This document shows positions 15,748 through 23,819 of a stretch of DNA of 64,000 nucleotides, one piece after another. The stretch's first letter is position 1, and each line of letters begins with the position of its first letter. A model generated the notes under the pieces. It saw only the letters and a list, made by a program, of their open reading frames with translations. It searched no databases and was not told the origin of the DNA. A program made the translations under genes and the position numbers. This DNA is from Rhizobium ruizarguesonis (lineage in GTDB: Bacteria; Pseudomonadota; Alphaproteobacteria; Rhizobiales; Rhizobiaceae), in the NCBI RefSeq assembly GCF_012349115.1, contig NZ_PQIG01000144.1, positions 1-64,000 of the forward strand. Direction: 5' to 3'.

Positions 15748-17110
15748 ATGCGCTGACACGCTCCATCACGGTCGGATCGTAGTAGTTCTCGTGCAGGAAG
15801 CGTAGCGTGGCGATACCATCGGCCGGACGGCCGAAGTGATAGCCCTGGCCCATGCCGCAGCCGAGCATGCGCAACTTCACTGCCTCCGCATAATCCTCGA
15901 TGCCTTCCGCCACGACCTCCAGCTCCAAACCCTCGCACATGGTAAGGATCGCCTTGATGATGTGTTCGGAGGCGCGATCGGAATTGATGCGCGAGACGAA
16001 GGCACGGTCAATCTTGATCTTGTCGAAGATGAAGTCGCGCAAGCGCCCGAGACTCGACTGGCCGGTGCCGAAATCGTCGAGCGAGATGCGCACACCGGCG
16101 GCGCGCAGATCGGCGATGATGCGATGAGCGGTGTCGGCCGAACTCATCACCGCGGTCTCGGTGATCTCCAGCTCCAGGCGATGCGGATCAAAGCCAACGC
16201 GCCCGAGGATCGACAGGACGCTGCTGCTCGTGCCCGGATCCATCAGCTGGGCCGAGGATAGATTGAACGACAGAAAGAGTTCGCGCGGCCAGGAAAGTGC
16301 TGCTTCGGCGGCTTTGCGCAGCAACGCCTCCGACAGCGCATCGATGAAGCCGCGCTCTTCGGCGAGCGGCACGAAGACGCCGGGCGACACAAAGCCGAGA
16401 TCGGGGTCGTTCCAGCGGGCGAGCGCCTCGAAGCCGACGACCTGATTGTTGGACAGCGAGACGATCGGCTGGAAATGCACGTCGATCGCATCCGAGATGA
16501 TGGCGTTTCTGAGCGCCTGCTCCAGCTGCGTCGCGCGTTTCATTTCCTGCGCGATCTCGCGCGAATAGACAGTGATCTGGCCGCGACCGCGGCGCTTGGA
16601 ACGGTAGAGGGCAGTTTCAGCGCTCTTCAGCAGTTCCTCGCAATCCTCTCCGGCGAACGGATATATGGAGAAGCCGAGGGAAGCGGAGAGACGGACATTG
16701 CGGTCACCGAGGTCATAGGGGGCCGATAGCACCTCGCGGATCATCTGGCCGAATTTCTCGGCACTCGCCCGCTCGAAGATCAACGGCAGCACGAAGGCGA
16801 ATTCGTCACCATCGTGGCGGGTAACAAGCGCGCCATCAGGAATACAGGCCCTGAGACGATGGGCGACCTGGCAGAGGATTTCATCGCCGGCTGTCGAGCC
16901 GAACAGGTCGTTGATTGGCTTGAAGCTGTCGAGGTTGACGATGCCGATGGTGAAGGGGGCCGGATCGCTGGCGCGCTCGGAAGAGATCTGCAAGACCTTG
17001 TCCCGCATACGATTGCGGTTTCCCAATCCGGTCAGCGGATCGGTGTAGGCCATCGCCTGAAGCTCATTCTGACCCACGGTCAAGAAAGCTATTTCCGCCG
17101 ATTTTATCAT
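15746..17110 (-). CDS. GGDEF-EAL protein, probable cyclic-di-GMP phosphodiesterase
   Basis: 454 aa. A short N-terminus leads into a GGDEF domain at about 22-180 (DPLTGLGNRNRM, NLDSFKPINDLFG) and an EAL domain at about 195-445. The diguanylate cyclase signature is degenerate, reading DGDEF at 100-104 in place of GGDEF. The EAL domain keeps EALAR (228-232), the DDFGTG loop and EVVAEGIE, so hydrolysis of c-di-GMP looks intact. No sensor or membrane domain is present, so it is cytosolic and regulated by partners or through GTP binding to the altered GGDEF site. The start could be a few codons downstream. Confidence 0.88.
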   Translation of the reverse strand: MIKSAEIAFLTVGQNELQAMAYTDPLTGLGNRNRMRDKVLQISSERASDPAPFTIGIVNLDSFKPINDLFGSTAGDEILCQVAHRLRACIPDGALVTRHDGDEFAFVLPLIFERASAEKFGQMIREVLSAPYDLGDRNVRLSASLGFSIYPFAGEDCEELLKSAETALYRSKRRGRGQITVYSREIAQEMKRATQLEQALRNAIISDAIDVHFQPIVSLSNNQVVGFEALARWNDPDLGFVSPGVFVPLAEERGFIDALSEALLRKAAEAALSWPRELFLSFNLSSAQLMDPGTSSSVLSILGRVGFDPHRLELEITETAVMSSADTAHRIIADLRAAGVRISLDDFGTGQSSLGRLRDFIFDKIKIDRAFVSRINSDRASEHIIKAILTMCEGLELEVVAEGIEDYAEAVKLRMLGCGMGQGYHFGRPADGIATLRFLHENYYDPTVMERVSA

Positions 17111-17237
17111 GCAAACCCGAGCTTTCCCCCGCAGCTATGCAAAAGAATGACCGGCATGTCTTAACAATTCGATAGGAAATCAGCGGCCTGTGCCGCCTAA
17201 AACGCCCAAAATCTAGGGAGTTGACGGGTATTTCGGT

Positions 17238-17440
17238 TAGAGCGGTTCAGCTTCTCATGGAAGCGCCGAACCGCTCTAACATTTTGTTTTACGCAATTCC
17301 GGACGGAAAACCGCTTCACACTTTTCCTGAAATTACTCTAAAGCGCGTCGCGATCTTTCAGATTCGCTCCTCGCGCTTTAGGTCTTTGTTTTTACGCATG
17401 TCGTTAGCGCAAAACCGCTGCACACTTTTGCGCGACATGC
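17238..17440. repeat. Compound dispersed repeat (RIME-like modules B and A)
   Basis: An 11 bp stem (17238-17248 with 17268-17278) is followed by module B (about 17272-17342, containing CAATTCCGGACGGAAAACCG and ending TTACTCTAAA) and module A (about 17341-17440, starting GCGTCGCGATCTTTCAGATT and ending GCGCGACATGC). It fills the gap between the two signalling genes. Relatives of A are at 21190, 30510, 35084 and 49448; relatives of B are at 35018 and 53682. Apart from these repeats the 17111-17441 gap contains nothing I recognise. Confidence 0.85.
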
Positions 17441-17441
17441 T

Positions 17442-19163
17442 TCAGTTTCGCGCCCGCAAGGCCTCGCCCATTAGGTACTTCTGAAATACCATTTCGAGCA
17501 TGTCCGGGCTGACGGGTTTCATGATGACGTCGTCCATGCCTGATTTGACGCATTCGGCGCGGTCGCGCTCGAAGGCCTGGGTGAGCACGCCGATGATCGG
17601 GGTGTGGGTTCCGTCGCCGGTTTCCTCCATCTGCCGGATGAGCCGGGCGGCCTCGAAGCCGTTGAAACCCGGCAGGGAAATATCCATCAGCACGATCTGC
17701 GGCCGGTGCTCGGCCCAGAGGCGCACGGCCTCGTCGCCGGTCGCTGCAAGCATATGGCGGTAGCCGAGGCCTTCGAGGATCTGCGAGAAGACGATCTGGT
17801 TGATATCGTTGTCTTCGGCGACAAGAATCTGCAGGCCGACCACATCGTCGGAAGTGCTGATTTCCCAATCCGCATCCGAACCGGCGGCGCTGCGGCTGTT
17901 GCGATTGAAATGGCGGGCGATCTGGAATGTGAGCTCGTTGGCGATCTGGAAGCCGTCCATGACGAGCGCCGGGATGCCGTATTGCTCGGCAAGCTCGAGG
18001 CAGCGCATGCCCATCTGGTTGTCGATGATCAAAAGATCGAGCGAGATGCCGGAGGAGGTGGCGATTTCCAGGAACCGCTCCTCTTCGTCCTCGCCGCGGA
18101 CCGAGGAGGATTCGAAGCCGTATTTCGTCAGTGTCCGTAGCGCGGCTGTCTCGGCCGCGAGGTCGGCGGTGACGACGAGGACCTTGCGGCCGGAGAAATT
18201 CTCCGGAACAATCGCTTCCATCGCCGCTGGTTCGCGCCGCTCGACGCCGGTTGGTACCGGCACATAGGCCCGGCGATAGCTTTGATTGCTGGAGGCGGTG
18301 ATCGCGGACGCTTGGCCGAACTCGTCGAGATCGGCGCCGTCGCGCGGCAGGTCCTGCATGGTCGACACCAGGAAATAGCGGCCGGGCTTGCCGATGCGGT
18401 GCTTGCGGCTGACGATGTCGCGCTCGCTGCCGTCGCGGGAGATCTGACGCTGGCGGGAGACCGACATCTCGCCGGTCTCCAGCACGTGGCGATCGCTCTC
18501 CTCGAAGCGCTTGGCGATCTCCTCTGAAAAAAGATCTCCGCTCTTACGGCCGAGCACCTCGTCAGCGCTCGTCTGATATTTCTCGCAGAAGGCGAGATTC
18601 ACCGCGACATAGGTGAGGTTGCGATCCTTGACGAAAAGCGGAAACGGCAGATTGTCGAGAATGTCCTCGGTGAGCTGCACGCGCTCCAGATCGGAGCGCC
18701 ATTGCTCTTCGCGCTTCTTGTTCTCGGAAATGTCGGAGATGATGGTGACGCCGTAGCCGCCCGGCAGCCTGCGCTTGACGAAGCGGACCCAGCTGTCGGT
18801 GCCATGGCGCTCGACGGCGTCGAAGCGTTCGCGCCAATGAGAGGCGATTTTCTCCGACAGCCAGTCTTCGCGGCTCAGAGAGCCGCCCTGCCTGACATCA
18901 TACTGCTGGCGAATGCCGGTGTCGTACATTGCGCCGAGGAAATCGCGAAGCCGTGTGCCCGGCTTCAGCATTTCGGCGGGCAGCGGAAAGAATTCGAGGG
19001 TCTGGCGGCTTGCGAAGATCAGATGATCGTTCTTGTCGTAGATGATGAAAGCTGCGGAAAGGCTGTCGCACACCACATCGAAAAGCGCCGTCTGCAGATC
19101 GGCCTCGGCGGGAGACCCATCGATTTCTGATGATGTGTCCGCCTTTTCGAAGCCGGCACTCAT
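17442..19163 (-). CDS. PAS-PAS-receiver-receiver protein lacking a kinase domain
   Basis: 573 aa from the ATG at 19163, which has a GGGA-containing RBS; a GTG five codons upstream is possible. Two PAS domains (about 30-140 and 155-260) are followed by a degenerate receiver-like domain (about 320-420, with LDLLIIDNQMG where the acceptor would be). A complete receiver follows at about 445-565, with acidic pocket AEDND, acceptor D494 in VLMDISLP, and K549 in IMKP. No H-box (DHp) or HATPase domain is present, so it is not a histidine kinase as many annotations of similar proteins may state. The receiver must be phosphorylated by another kinase. Confidence 0.8.
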   Translation of the reverse strand: MSAGFEKADTSSEIDGSPAEADLQTALFDVVCDSLSAAFIIYDKNDHLIFASRQTLEFFPLPAEMLKPGTRLRDFLGAMYDTGIRQQYDVRQGGSLSREDWLSEKIASHWRERFDAVERHGTDSWVRFVKRRLPGGYGVTIISDISENKKREEQWRSDLERVQLTEDILDNLPFPLFVKDRNLTYVAVNLAFCEKYQTSADEVLGRKSGDLFSEEIAKRFEESDRHVLETGEMSVSRQRQISRDGSERDIVSRKHRIGKPGRYFLVSTMQDLPRDGADLDEFGQASAITASSNQSYRRAYVPVPTGVERREPAAMEAIVPENFSGRKVLVVTADLAAETAALRTLTKYGFESSSVRGEDEEERFLEIATSSGISLDLLIIDNQMGMRCLELAEQYGIPALVMDGFQIANELTFQIARHFNRNSRSAAGSDADWEISTSDDVVGLQILVAEDNDINQIVFSQILEGLGYRHMLAATGDEAVRLWAEHRPQIVLMDISLPGFNGFEAARLIRQMEETGDGTHTPIIGVLTQAFERDRAECVKSGMDDVIMKPVSPDMLEMVFQKYLMGEALRARN

Positions 19164-19346
19164 TCTGTTGCGTCCCACATCTGTTCGATTTCACAGCTTC
19201 CGGAAGTATGTGATTAGAAATGCCATTTTTATGTTAAAACCGGCTTAACACTAGCCACCCCCAAATTCGGGGATGGCCGTGATCACGCTTTGGGAAAGCG
19301 CATCGAAACCCCTTCCCTCCGGCCCGCGAATCCCCGAAAATGGCCC

Positions 19347-21149
19347 ATGGCCATCATACAGCTCTCCGAAACGCTCATCAACCAGATCGCCGCCGGCGAA
19401 GTCATCGAACGGCCGGCGAGCGCTGCCAAGGAACTGATCGAAAACGCGCTCGACGCGGGCGCGACGCGCATCGAAATCGCCACGGCTGGCGGCGGCAAGG
19501 CGCTGCTGCGCGTCAGCGACAATGGCTCCGGCATGGATGCTGCCGACCTGGAGCTGGCGGTCAGGCGTCACTGCACCTCGAAGATCTCCGAGACGCTCGA
19601 GGATATCCGCACGCTCGGCTTCCGCGGCGAGGCGCTGCCCTCGATCGGCTCGGTTGCAAGGCTCAGCATTGCAAGCCGCAGACGCGACAGCGCCGGCGGC
19701 CACGAGATCGCCGTTGCCGGCGGCAAGATCGCGCATATGCGGCCGGCTGCCGCTAACCCCGGGACGATCGTCGAAGTGCGCGACCTGTTCTTTGCCACAC
19801 CGGCCCGCCTCAAATTCCTGAAGACGGAGAAAGCCGAGGCTGGCGCCATCACCGAGATCGTCAAGCGCATGGCGATCGCCTTTCCGGCCGTGCGCTTCGT
19901 GCTGTCGGGCTCGGACCGCACGACGCTGGAATTCCCGGCGACCGGCGATGATCATCTGGCGCGCATGGCGCAGGTGCTCGGCAAGGAATTCCGCGACAAC
20001 GCCATTGCGCTCGACGCCGTGCGCGAAGAGATCTCGCTCACCGGCTTTGCCGGCGTGCCGACCTTCAATCGCGGCAACTCCGCCCATCAATACGCCTTCG
20101 TCAACGGCCGGCCGGTGCAGGACAAGCTGATCCTCTCGGCGATCCGCGGCGCCTATGCCGAGACGATCCCTTCAGGACGCCATCCGGTGGCGGTACTGTC
20201 GATCACGCTCGATCCCGCTCTCGTCGACGTCAACGTGCATCCGGCAAAATCCGACGTGCGGTTCCGCGACCCGGGCCTGGTGCGCGGCCTGATTGTCGGC
20301 GCCATCCGCGAGGCCTTGGCGCGTGACGGCAGCCGGGCGGCGACGACCGGAGCGAGCGACATGCTGCGTTCCTTCCGCCCCGGCTTCCAGCCGAATAGCC
20401 AGCGGCCGCAAACGGCATGGTCGGCCGAAACGTCGCCCTCCCGGCCCTATCAGCCGACAACGGGTTTCGGCGAGCGGCCCCAGGCGTCCTTCGACGGACT
20501 TTCAATGCCGACGGCGCGAGCCGAGCCGCAGTTTTCGCCGCAGCCGGCAGAGCCCGAACCAAATGCACGGTATCCGCTCGGCGCGGCACGGGCGCAGATC
20601 CACGCAAACTACATCGTCGCCCAGACCGAGGACGGGCTCGTCATCGTCGATCAACATGCCGCGCATGAGCGGCTGGTCTTCGAAGCGATGCGCAAGGCGC
20701 TGCATTCGAAGCGGCTGGCCTCGCAGGTGCTGCTCATCCCCGAGATCATCGATATTCCGGAAGAGGATTGCGACCGGCTGATGCAGCATGCCGCCGAGCT
20801 TTCCGAACTCGGCCTGGCGATCGAGCGTTTCGGCCCCGGTGCGATCGCCGTGCGCGAGACGCCGGCGATGCTCGGCGAGGTCGATGCGCACGGGCTGATC
20901 CGCCAGCTCGCCGACGAGATTGCCGAATGGGACACGGCGTCAGGCCTATCGGCCAAGCTCGAATATGTGGCGGCGACCATGGCCTGCCACGGGTCGGTGC
21001 GCTCCGGACGGCGATTGCGGCCGGAGGAAATGAACGCGCTGCTGCGGGAGATGGAAGTGACGCCCGGCTCCGGCCAGTGTAATCACGGCCGGCCGACCTA
21101 TATCGAATTGAAGCTCAGCGATATCGAACGGCTTTTCGGCAGAAGCTAA
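19347..21149 (+). CDS. mutL: DNA mismatch repair protein MutL
   Basis: 600 aa from MAIIQLSETLINQIAAGEVI. The GHKL ATPase motifs are EVIERPASAAKELIENALDA, DNGSGM and GFRGEALPSI. A variable linker (about 340-425) precedes the C-terminal dimerisation domain with DQHAAHERLVFE, the metal-binding DQHAx2Ex4E motif of MutL proteins with nicking activity, and CHGSVRSGRRL and CNHGRP. This fits organisms that lack MutH. It is followed by a repeat and then the DUF2093 gene on the same strand. Confidence 0.95.
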   Translation: MAIIQLSETLINQIAAGEVIERPASAAKELIENALDAGATRIEIATAGGGKALLRVSDNGSGMDAADLELAVRRHCTSKISETLEDIRTLGFRGEALPSIGSVARLSIASRRRDSAGGHEIAVAGGKIAHMRPAAANPGTIVEVRDLFFATPARLKFLKTEKAEAGAITEIVKRMAIAFPAVRFVLSGSDRTTLEFPATGDDHLARMAQVLGKEFRDNAIALDAVREEISLTGFAGVPTFNRGNSAHQYAFVNGRPVQDKLILSAIRGAYAETIPSGRHPVAVLSITLDPALVDVNVHPAKSDVRFRDPGLVRGLIVGAIREALARDGSRAATTGASDMLRSFRPGFQPNSQRPQTAWSAETSPSRPYQPTTGFGERPQASFDGLSMPTARAEPQFSPQPAEPEPNARYPLGAARAQIHANYIVAQTEDGLVIVDQHAAHERLVFEAMRKALHSKRLASQVLLIPEIIDIPEEDCDRLMQHAAELSELGLAIERFGPGAIAVRETPAMLGEVDAHGLIRQLADEIAEWDTASGLSAKLEYVAATMACHGSVRSGRRLRPEEMNALLREMEVTPGSGQCNHGRPTYIELKLSDIERLFGRS

Positions 21150-21189
21150 AAAAGCTGGAAAAGCAGCCCTTGCGGGAGTATGGCAGACT

Positions 21190-21295
21190 AAAGTGTGTCG
21201 CGATCTTTCAGATTCGCGTGCCACGCTTTAGGGCTTTGGTGTTCCGCATGTCGTGATCGCAAAACCGCGGCACACTTTTGCGCGACATGCTCTAA
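21190..21295. repeat. Dispersed repeat module A
   Basis: One copy of the roughly 105 bp module running from GTGTCGCGATCTTTCAGATT to TTGCGCGACATGCTCTA, between mutL and the DUF2093 gene. It diverges from the 17341 copy at several positions but keeps the internal complementarity. Confidence 0.85.
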
Positions 21296-21320
21296 TGACA
21301 GACGGCAGGGAACGGAGCGC

Positions 21321-21551
21321 ATGAATTTGTTCGAAGGGCACGGAAACCGCGAAGCGAAGATCCGGTATCTCGATGGCGATTTCCAGATTCTCTCGCCCGG
21401 CTCCTATGTCGTCTGCGCGATGACGGGAAAACAGATCCCGCTCGACGAGTTACGCTACTGGAGCGTCGCCCGGCAGGAACCTTATGCTGACGTGATCTCG
21501 GCAATCGAAGCCGACAAACGCGCCGGCGTGCTGCCGAACCAGCGGCGCTAG
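21321..21551 (+). CDS. DUF2093 family protein
   Basis: 76 aa from MNLFEGHGNREAKIRYLDGD, with a GGAGCG-type RBS just upstream. The sequence YLDGDFQILSPGSYVVCAMT, then GKQIPLDELRYWSV, matches the short, alphaproteobacteria-specific DUF2093 family of unknown function. It normally sits between mutL and lpxK in related genomes, from memory. Here its TAG stop codon (21549-21551) is formed inside the terminal CTAG of the inverted-repeat element that follows, so the element lies exactly at the end of the gene and may have set its C-terminus. Confidence 0.85.
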   Translation: MNLFEGHGNREAKIRYLDGDFQILSPGSYVVCAMTGKQIPLDELRYWSVARQEPYADVISAIEADKRAGVLPNQRR

Positions 21552-21822
21552 AGCCTTTCCGGGTTAGATTGAAGCATTCTGCCGGAGCAGGTTTTCGTCA
21601 GGGCAGAGGCGATTGGCGAAGGGCATACCCCTTGGTACGTCCGAGCCGATCGCCTCTGATCCTGGCGGAAAGATGCCCGGCCCTTCGGGTTGGCTGAAAC
21701 GGGCCGGCTGATCGACCGGCCGGCTTGGCCGTAGAGATGGGCTACGACGCGCGCCAGCCGGTCGACCATCCGACTCCGTTTGAGCCAACAGAATGCTTCA
21801 ATCTAACCCGGAAAGGCTCTAG
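21548..21822. mobile_element. 275 bp element with 34 bp perfect terminal inverted repeats
   Basis: Bases 21548-21581 are the exact reverse complement of 21789-21822 (34 of 34). Both arms begin and end with CTAG and contain CCTTTCCGGGTTAGATTGAA. The 207 bp interior has no inverted symmetry and no credible protein; short open frames in it are Arg/Pro-rich. Size, perfect arms and location on a stop codon resemble a non-autonomous, MITE-like element. I recall similar sequence in several places of Rhizobium genomes, often mis-annotated as small ORFs, but could not verify this. Confidence 0.75.
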
Positions 21823-21860
21823 ATGTTGCGATCCCCGTCGGAGGTTCTGGCTGAGATGGT

Positions 21861-22049
21861 TCTCCGGTCTGCAGCCCGGAGCTGCTGCAGGGAGAATATC
21901 CGCCCCGGTCACCCGGCGACTTGAAATATCACAGGCTCATCCACGACAACGTCCGTATCGACTGGCCAACGTGGCTCCGGGCCGCAGGGCTCGACGATAT
22001 CATTCCCGACAGCGGGGAGGTTGACTCCCCGCCTACGCGATCGACATAG
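21861..22049 (+). pseudogene. Relic of a LysR-family (GcvA-like) regulator
   Basis: One frame from 21861 to the TAG at 22047 reads SPVCSPELLQGEYPPRSPGD, then LKYHRLIHDNVRIDWPTWLR and AAGLDDIIPDSG. The PVCSPxLL...P-x-DL..H.LIHD...W..WL.AAG pattern is the middle of the effector domain of GcvA-like LysR regulators. The HTH half and the last 60 or so residues are missing, and the frame ends in unrelated codons. It lies between the inverted-repeat element and the ABC transporter, marking this spot as a place of repeated insertion and decay. Confidence 0.7.
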
Positions 22050-22058
22050 GGCAACGGT

Positions 22059-22976
22059 TCACTTGAATTTTGCCATATTCTCAGGCGTCACGAGCGCAGC
22101 GCCGGAATCGATCAAAGACTCAACCTTCTCTCCGCGAATCGATTTTACCAGCGCATCCACACCGAGTTCGGCCATCTTGGTGGGGAACTGCGCCACCGAC
22201 GCATCCTCGACTCCACTCTTCAGCGCGTCCTCTTCGCCGCAGCAGAAGTCGAAACCGACTAGCACAATCTTGTCATTGGCAGTGCCAGCGTTCTTGATTG
22301 CGCGCGCCGCGCCAGCAGCGGGCGGGCCGCAAGCGGCATAAATGGCCTTGAGATCCGGGTTCTTCGTGAGCAGATCCTCGGCGACACTGATCCCGAGCTC
22401 CTCGGTGCAGTTGGTTGCGCCTTTCCCGACGATCTTGACATCAAGGCCGTTCAGCCCTTCAAGCATACCGTTCACGCGGTCATCAAGCGCCGGCACACCG
22501 GGCACGCCCTCGAGAATCCCGAGCGTATCGCCGGCTTTAAGAACAGTTTTGAGATATTCGCCGGCGATTTTGCCCGCAGCGAAATTATTGGTCGTGGCAA
22601 GCGCCGTCCTGCCTTTCCAATCCGGAATGTTGTTATCCATCAGCACGACCTTGATACCGGCCGCCACCGCCTTGTCCAGCGCAGTGGACACGGTAGGATC
22701 GACGGGCGTGAGGGCAATGCCCTGCACGCCTCGTGTCACCATGGATTCGATCTGTGCAATCTGGCCCTCGATGTCGGTTGCTGACGTACCCTGCCCGTAG
22801 ATGATCTCGACGCCGGGATTTCTCTTCGCATAATCTTTGGCGGCGTTCTCCATTGTTGCGAAGAACGGTACAGGGAATTTGGTTATAAAGCCGAGCTTGA
22901 CCGGCTCCTGCGCCAAGGCCGGCACTGCAGCGACGGCCAGGAGCGCAAGAGCTCCCAGCAGGGATTGCGGTTTCAT
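22059..22976 (-). CDS. Sugar ABC transporter, periplasmic binding protein (ribose type)
   Basis: 305 aa. Signal peptide 1-22 (LLGALALLAVAAVPALA, cleaved before QEPVK). The mature protein is a Peripla_BP_4 (RbsB/XylF-like) fold with KLGFITKFPVPFF at the start, QIAQIESMVTRGVQGIALTP and GTANDKIVLVGFDFCCGEED. It is the third gene on the minus strand after permease and ATPase, an unusual order since the binding protein is more often first. Substrate probably a pentose or polyol; it cannot be named. Two adjacent Cys residues in GFDFCCGEED are unusual for this region. Confidence 0.88.
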   Translation of the reverse strand: MKPQSLLGALALLAVAAVPALAQEPVKLGFITKFPVPFFATMENAAKDYAKRNPGVEIIYGQGTSATDIEGQIAQIESMVTRGVQGIALTPVDPTVSTALDKAVAAGIKVVLMDNNIPDWKGRTALATTNNFAAGKIAGEYLKTVLKAGDTLGILEGVPGVPALDDRVNGMLEGLNGLDVKIVGKGATNCTEELGISVAEDLLTKNPDLKAIYAACGPPAAGAARAIKNAGTANDKIVLVGFDFCCGEEDALKSGVEDASVAQFPTKMAELGVDALVKSIRGEKVESLIDSGAALVTPENMAKFK

Positions 22977-23054
22977 GATAGATCTCCCATGTTTCGACCG
23001 CCCTCCTCTAGAGCGATCTCGTTGTCCGCTGCCCCAACGAAGCAGCGATCTCCC

Positions 23055-23819
23055 TTAAGCCTCGGCGCCGACAATCATGGCGACAACGTCCTGCTTGTTC
23101 GCTTCAGTCGGCTTCAGTTCACCCACCTTGCGACCTTGCCGCAGCACAACCGCCCGATCGGCGATTTCGACGACATGCTCCATATTGTGCGTGATGATGA
23201 TCACGGCATTGCCGTCGGCTTTGAGCTGATGGATAAGGTCAAGAACCTGGCGAGACTCGCGAAGACCGAGGGCGGCCGTTGGCTCGTCAAGGACCACCAG
23301 CTTGCGCGCAAAAACAATGGCGCGCGCGACCGCGATAGCCTGTCGCTGCCCCCCAGACATCAGCGCGACCGGCGCGTCGAATCTCGGCAGTTTAACCTTC
23401 AGGCGATCGATGACACTTGCTGCCTCCCGCTTCATCGCGCCGGTGTTGAGGAAGCGGAGCGGGCGCGGCAGCCAAGAGGGGAAAGAGATTTCTCGTCCGC
23501 AATAGAAATTCTGTACCGGGGTCAGGTTGTCGAAAAGCGCCAGATCCTGATAGACGGTTTCAATACCGGCGCGGCGGGCCGCCGCCGTTGAATGGAGCGA
23601 TACGGGCGCACCATCCACGAGGATCTCTCCTTCGTCGAGACTATGAAGCCCACTGATGCATTTGACGAGCGTCGACTTGCCGGCGCCGTTGTCACCCAAG
23701 AGCGCGGTTACCTCACCTGCATAGGCATCAAAGCTTACATTTTTCAGGGCATGGATGGCGCCAAAGCGCTTCTGGGCGTTTCGAACCGAAAGGGCCGGTG
23801 TGGTAGATGCAGGGTTCAT
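23055..23819 (-). CDS. Sugar ABC transporter ATPase (single-domain)
   Basis: 254 aa. Walker A is GDNGAGKST, the signature is LMSGGQRQA and Walker B is KLVVLDEPTAALG, followed by a His switch in VIIITHN. Unlike RbsA-type proteins (about 500 aa with two ATPase halves), this has one domain, as in the FrcA-type fructose/ribose-like systems of rhizobia. It overlaps the permease gene by 4 bp (ATGA). It should power import of the sugar bound by the product of the 22059 gene. Confidence 0.9.
   Translation of the reverse strand: MNPASTTPALSVRNAQKRFGAIHALKNVSFDAYAGEVTALLGDNGAGKSTLVKCISGLHSLDEGEILVDGAPVSLHSTAAARRAGIETVYQDLALFDNLTPVQNFYCGREISFPSWLPRPLRFLNTGAMKREAASVIDRLKVKLPRFDAPVALMSGGQRQAIAVARAIVFARKLVVLDEPTAALGLRESRQVLDLIHQLKADGNAVIIITHNMEHVVEIADRAVVLRQGRKVGELKPTEANKQDVVAMIVGAEA

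Noticed and set aside
21564..21788. Small genes inside the inverted-repeat element
   Set aside because: Short Pro/Arg/Ser-rich frames on both strands with no start signals; such frames follow from the repeat itself.
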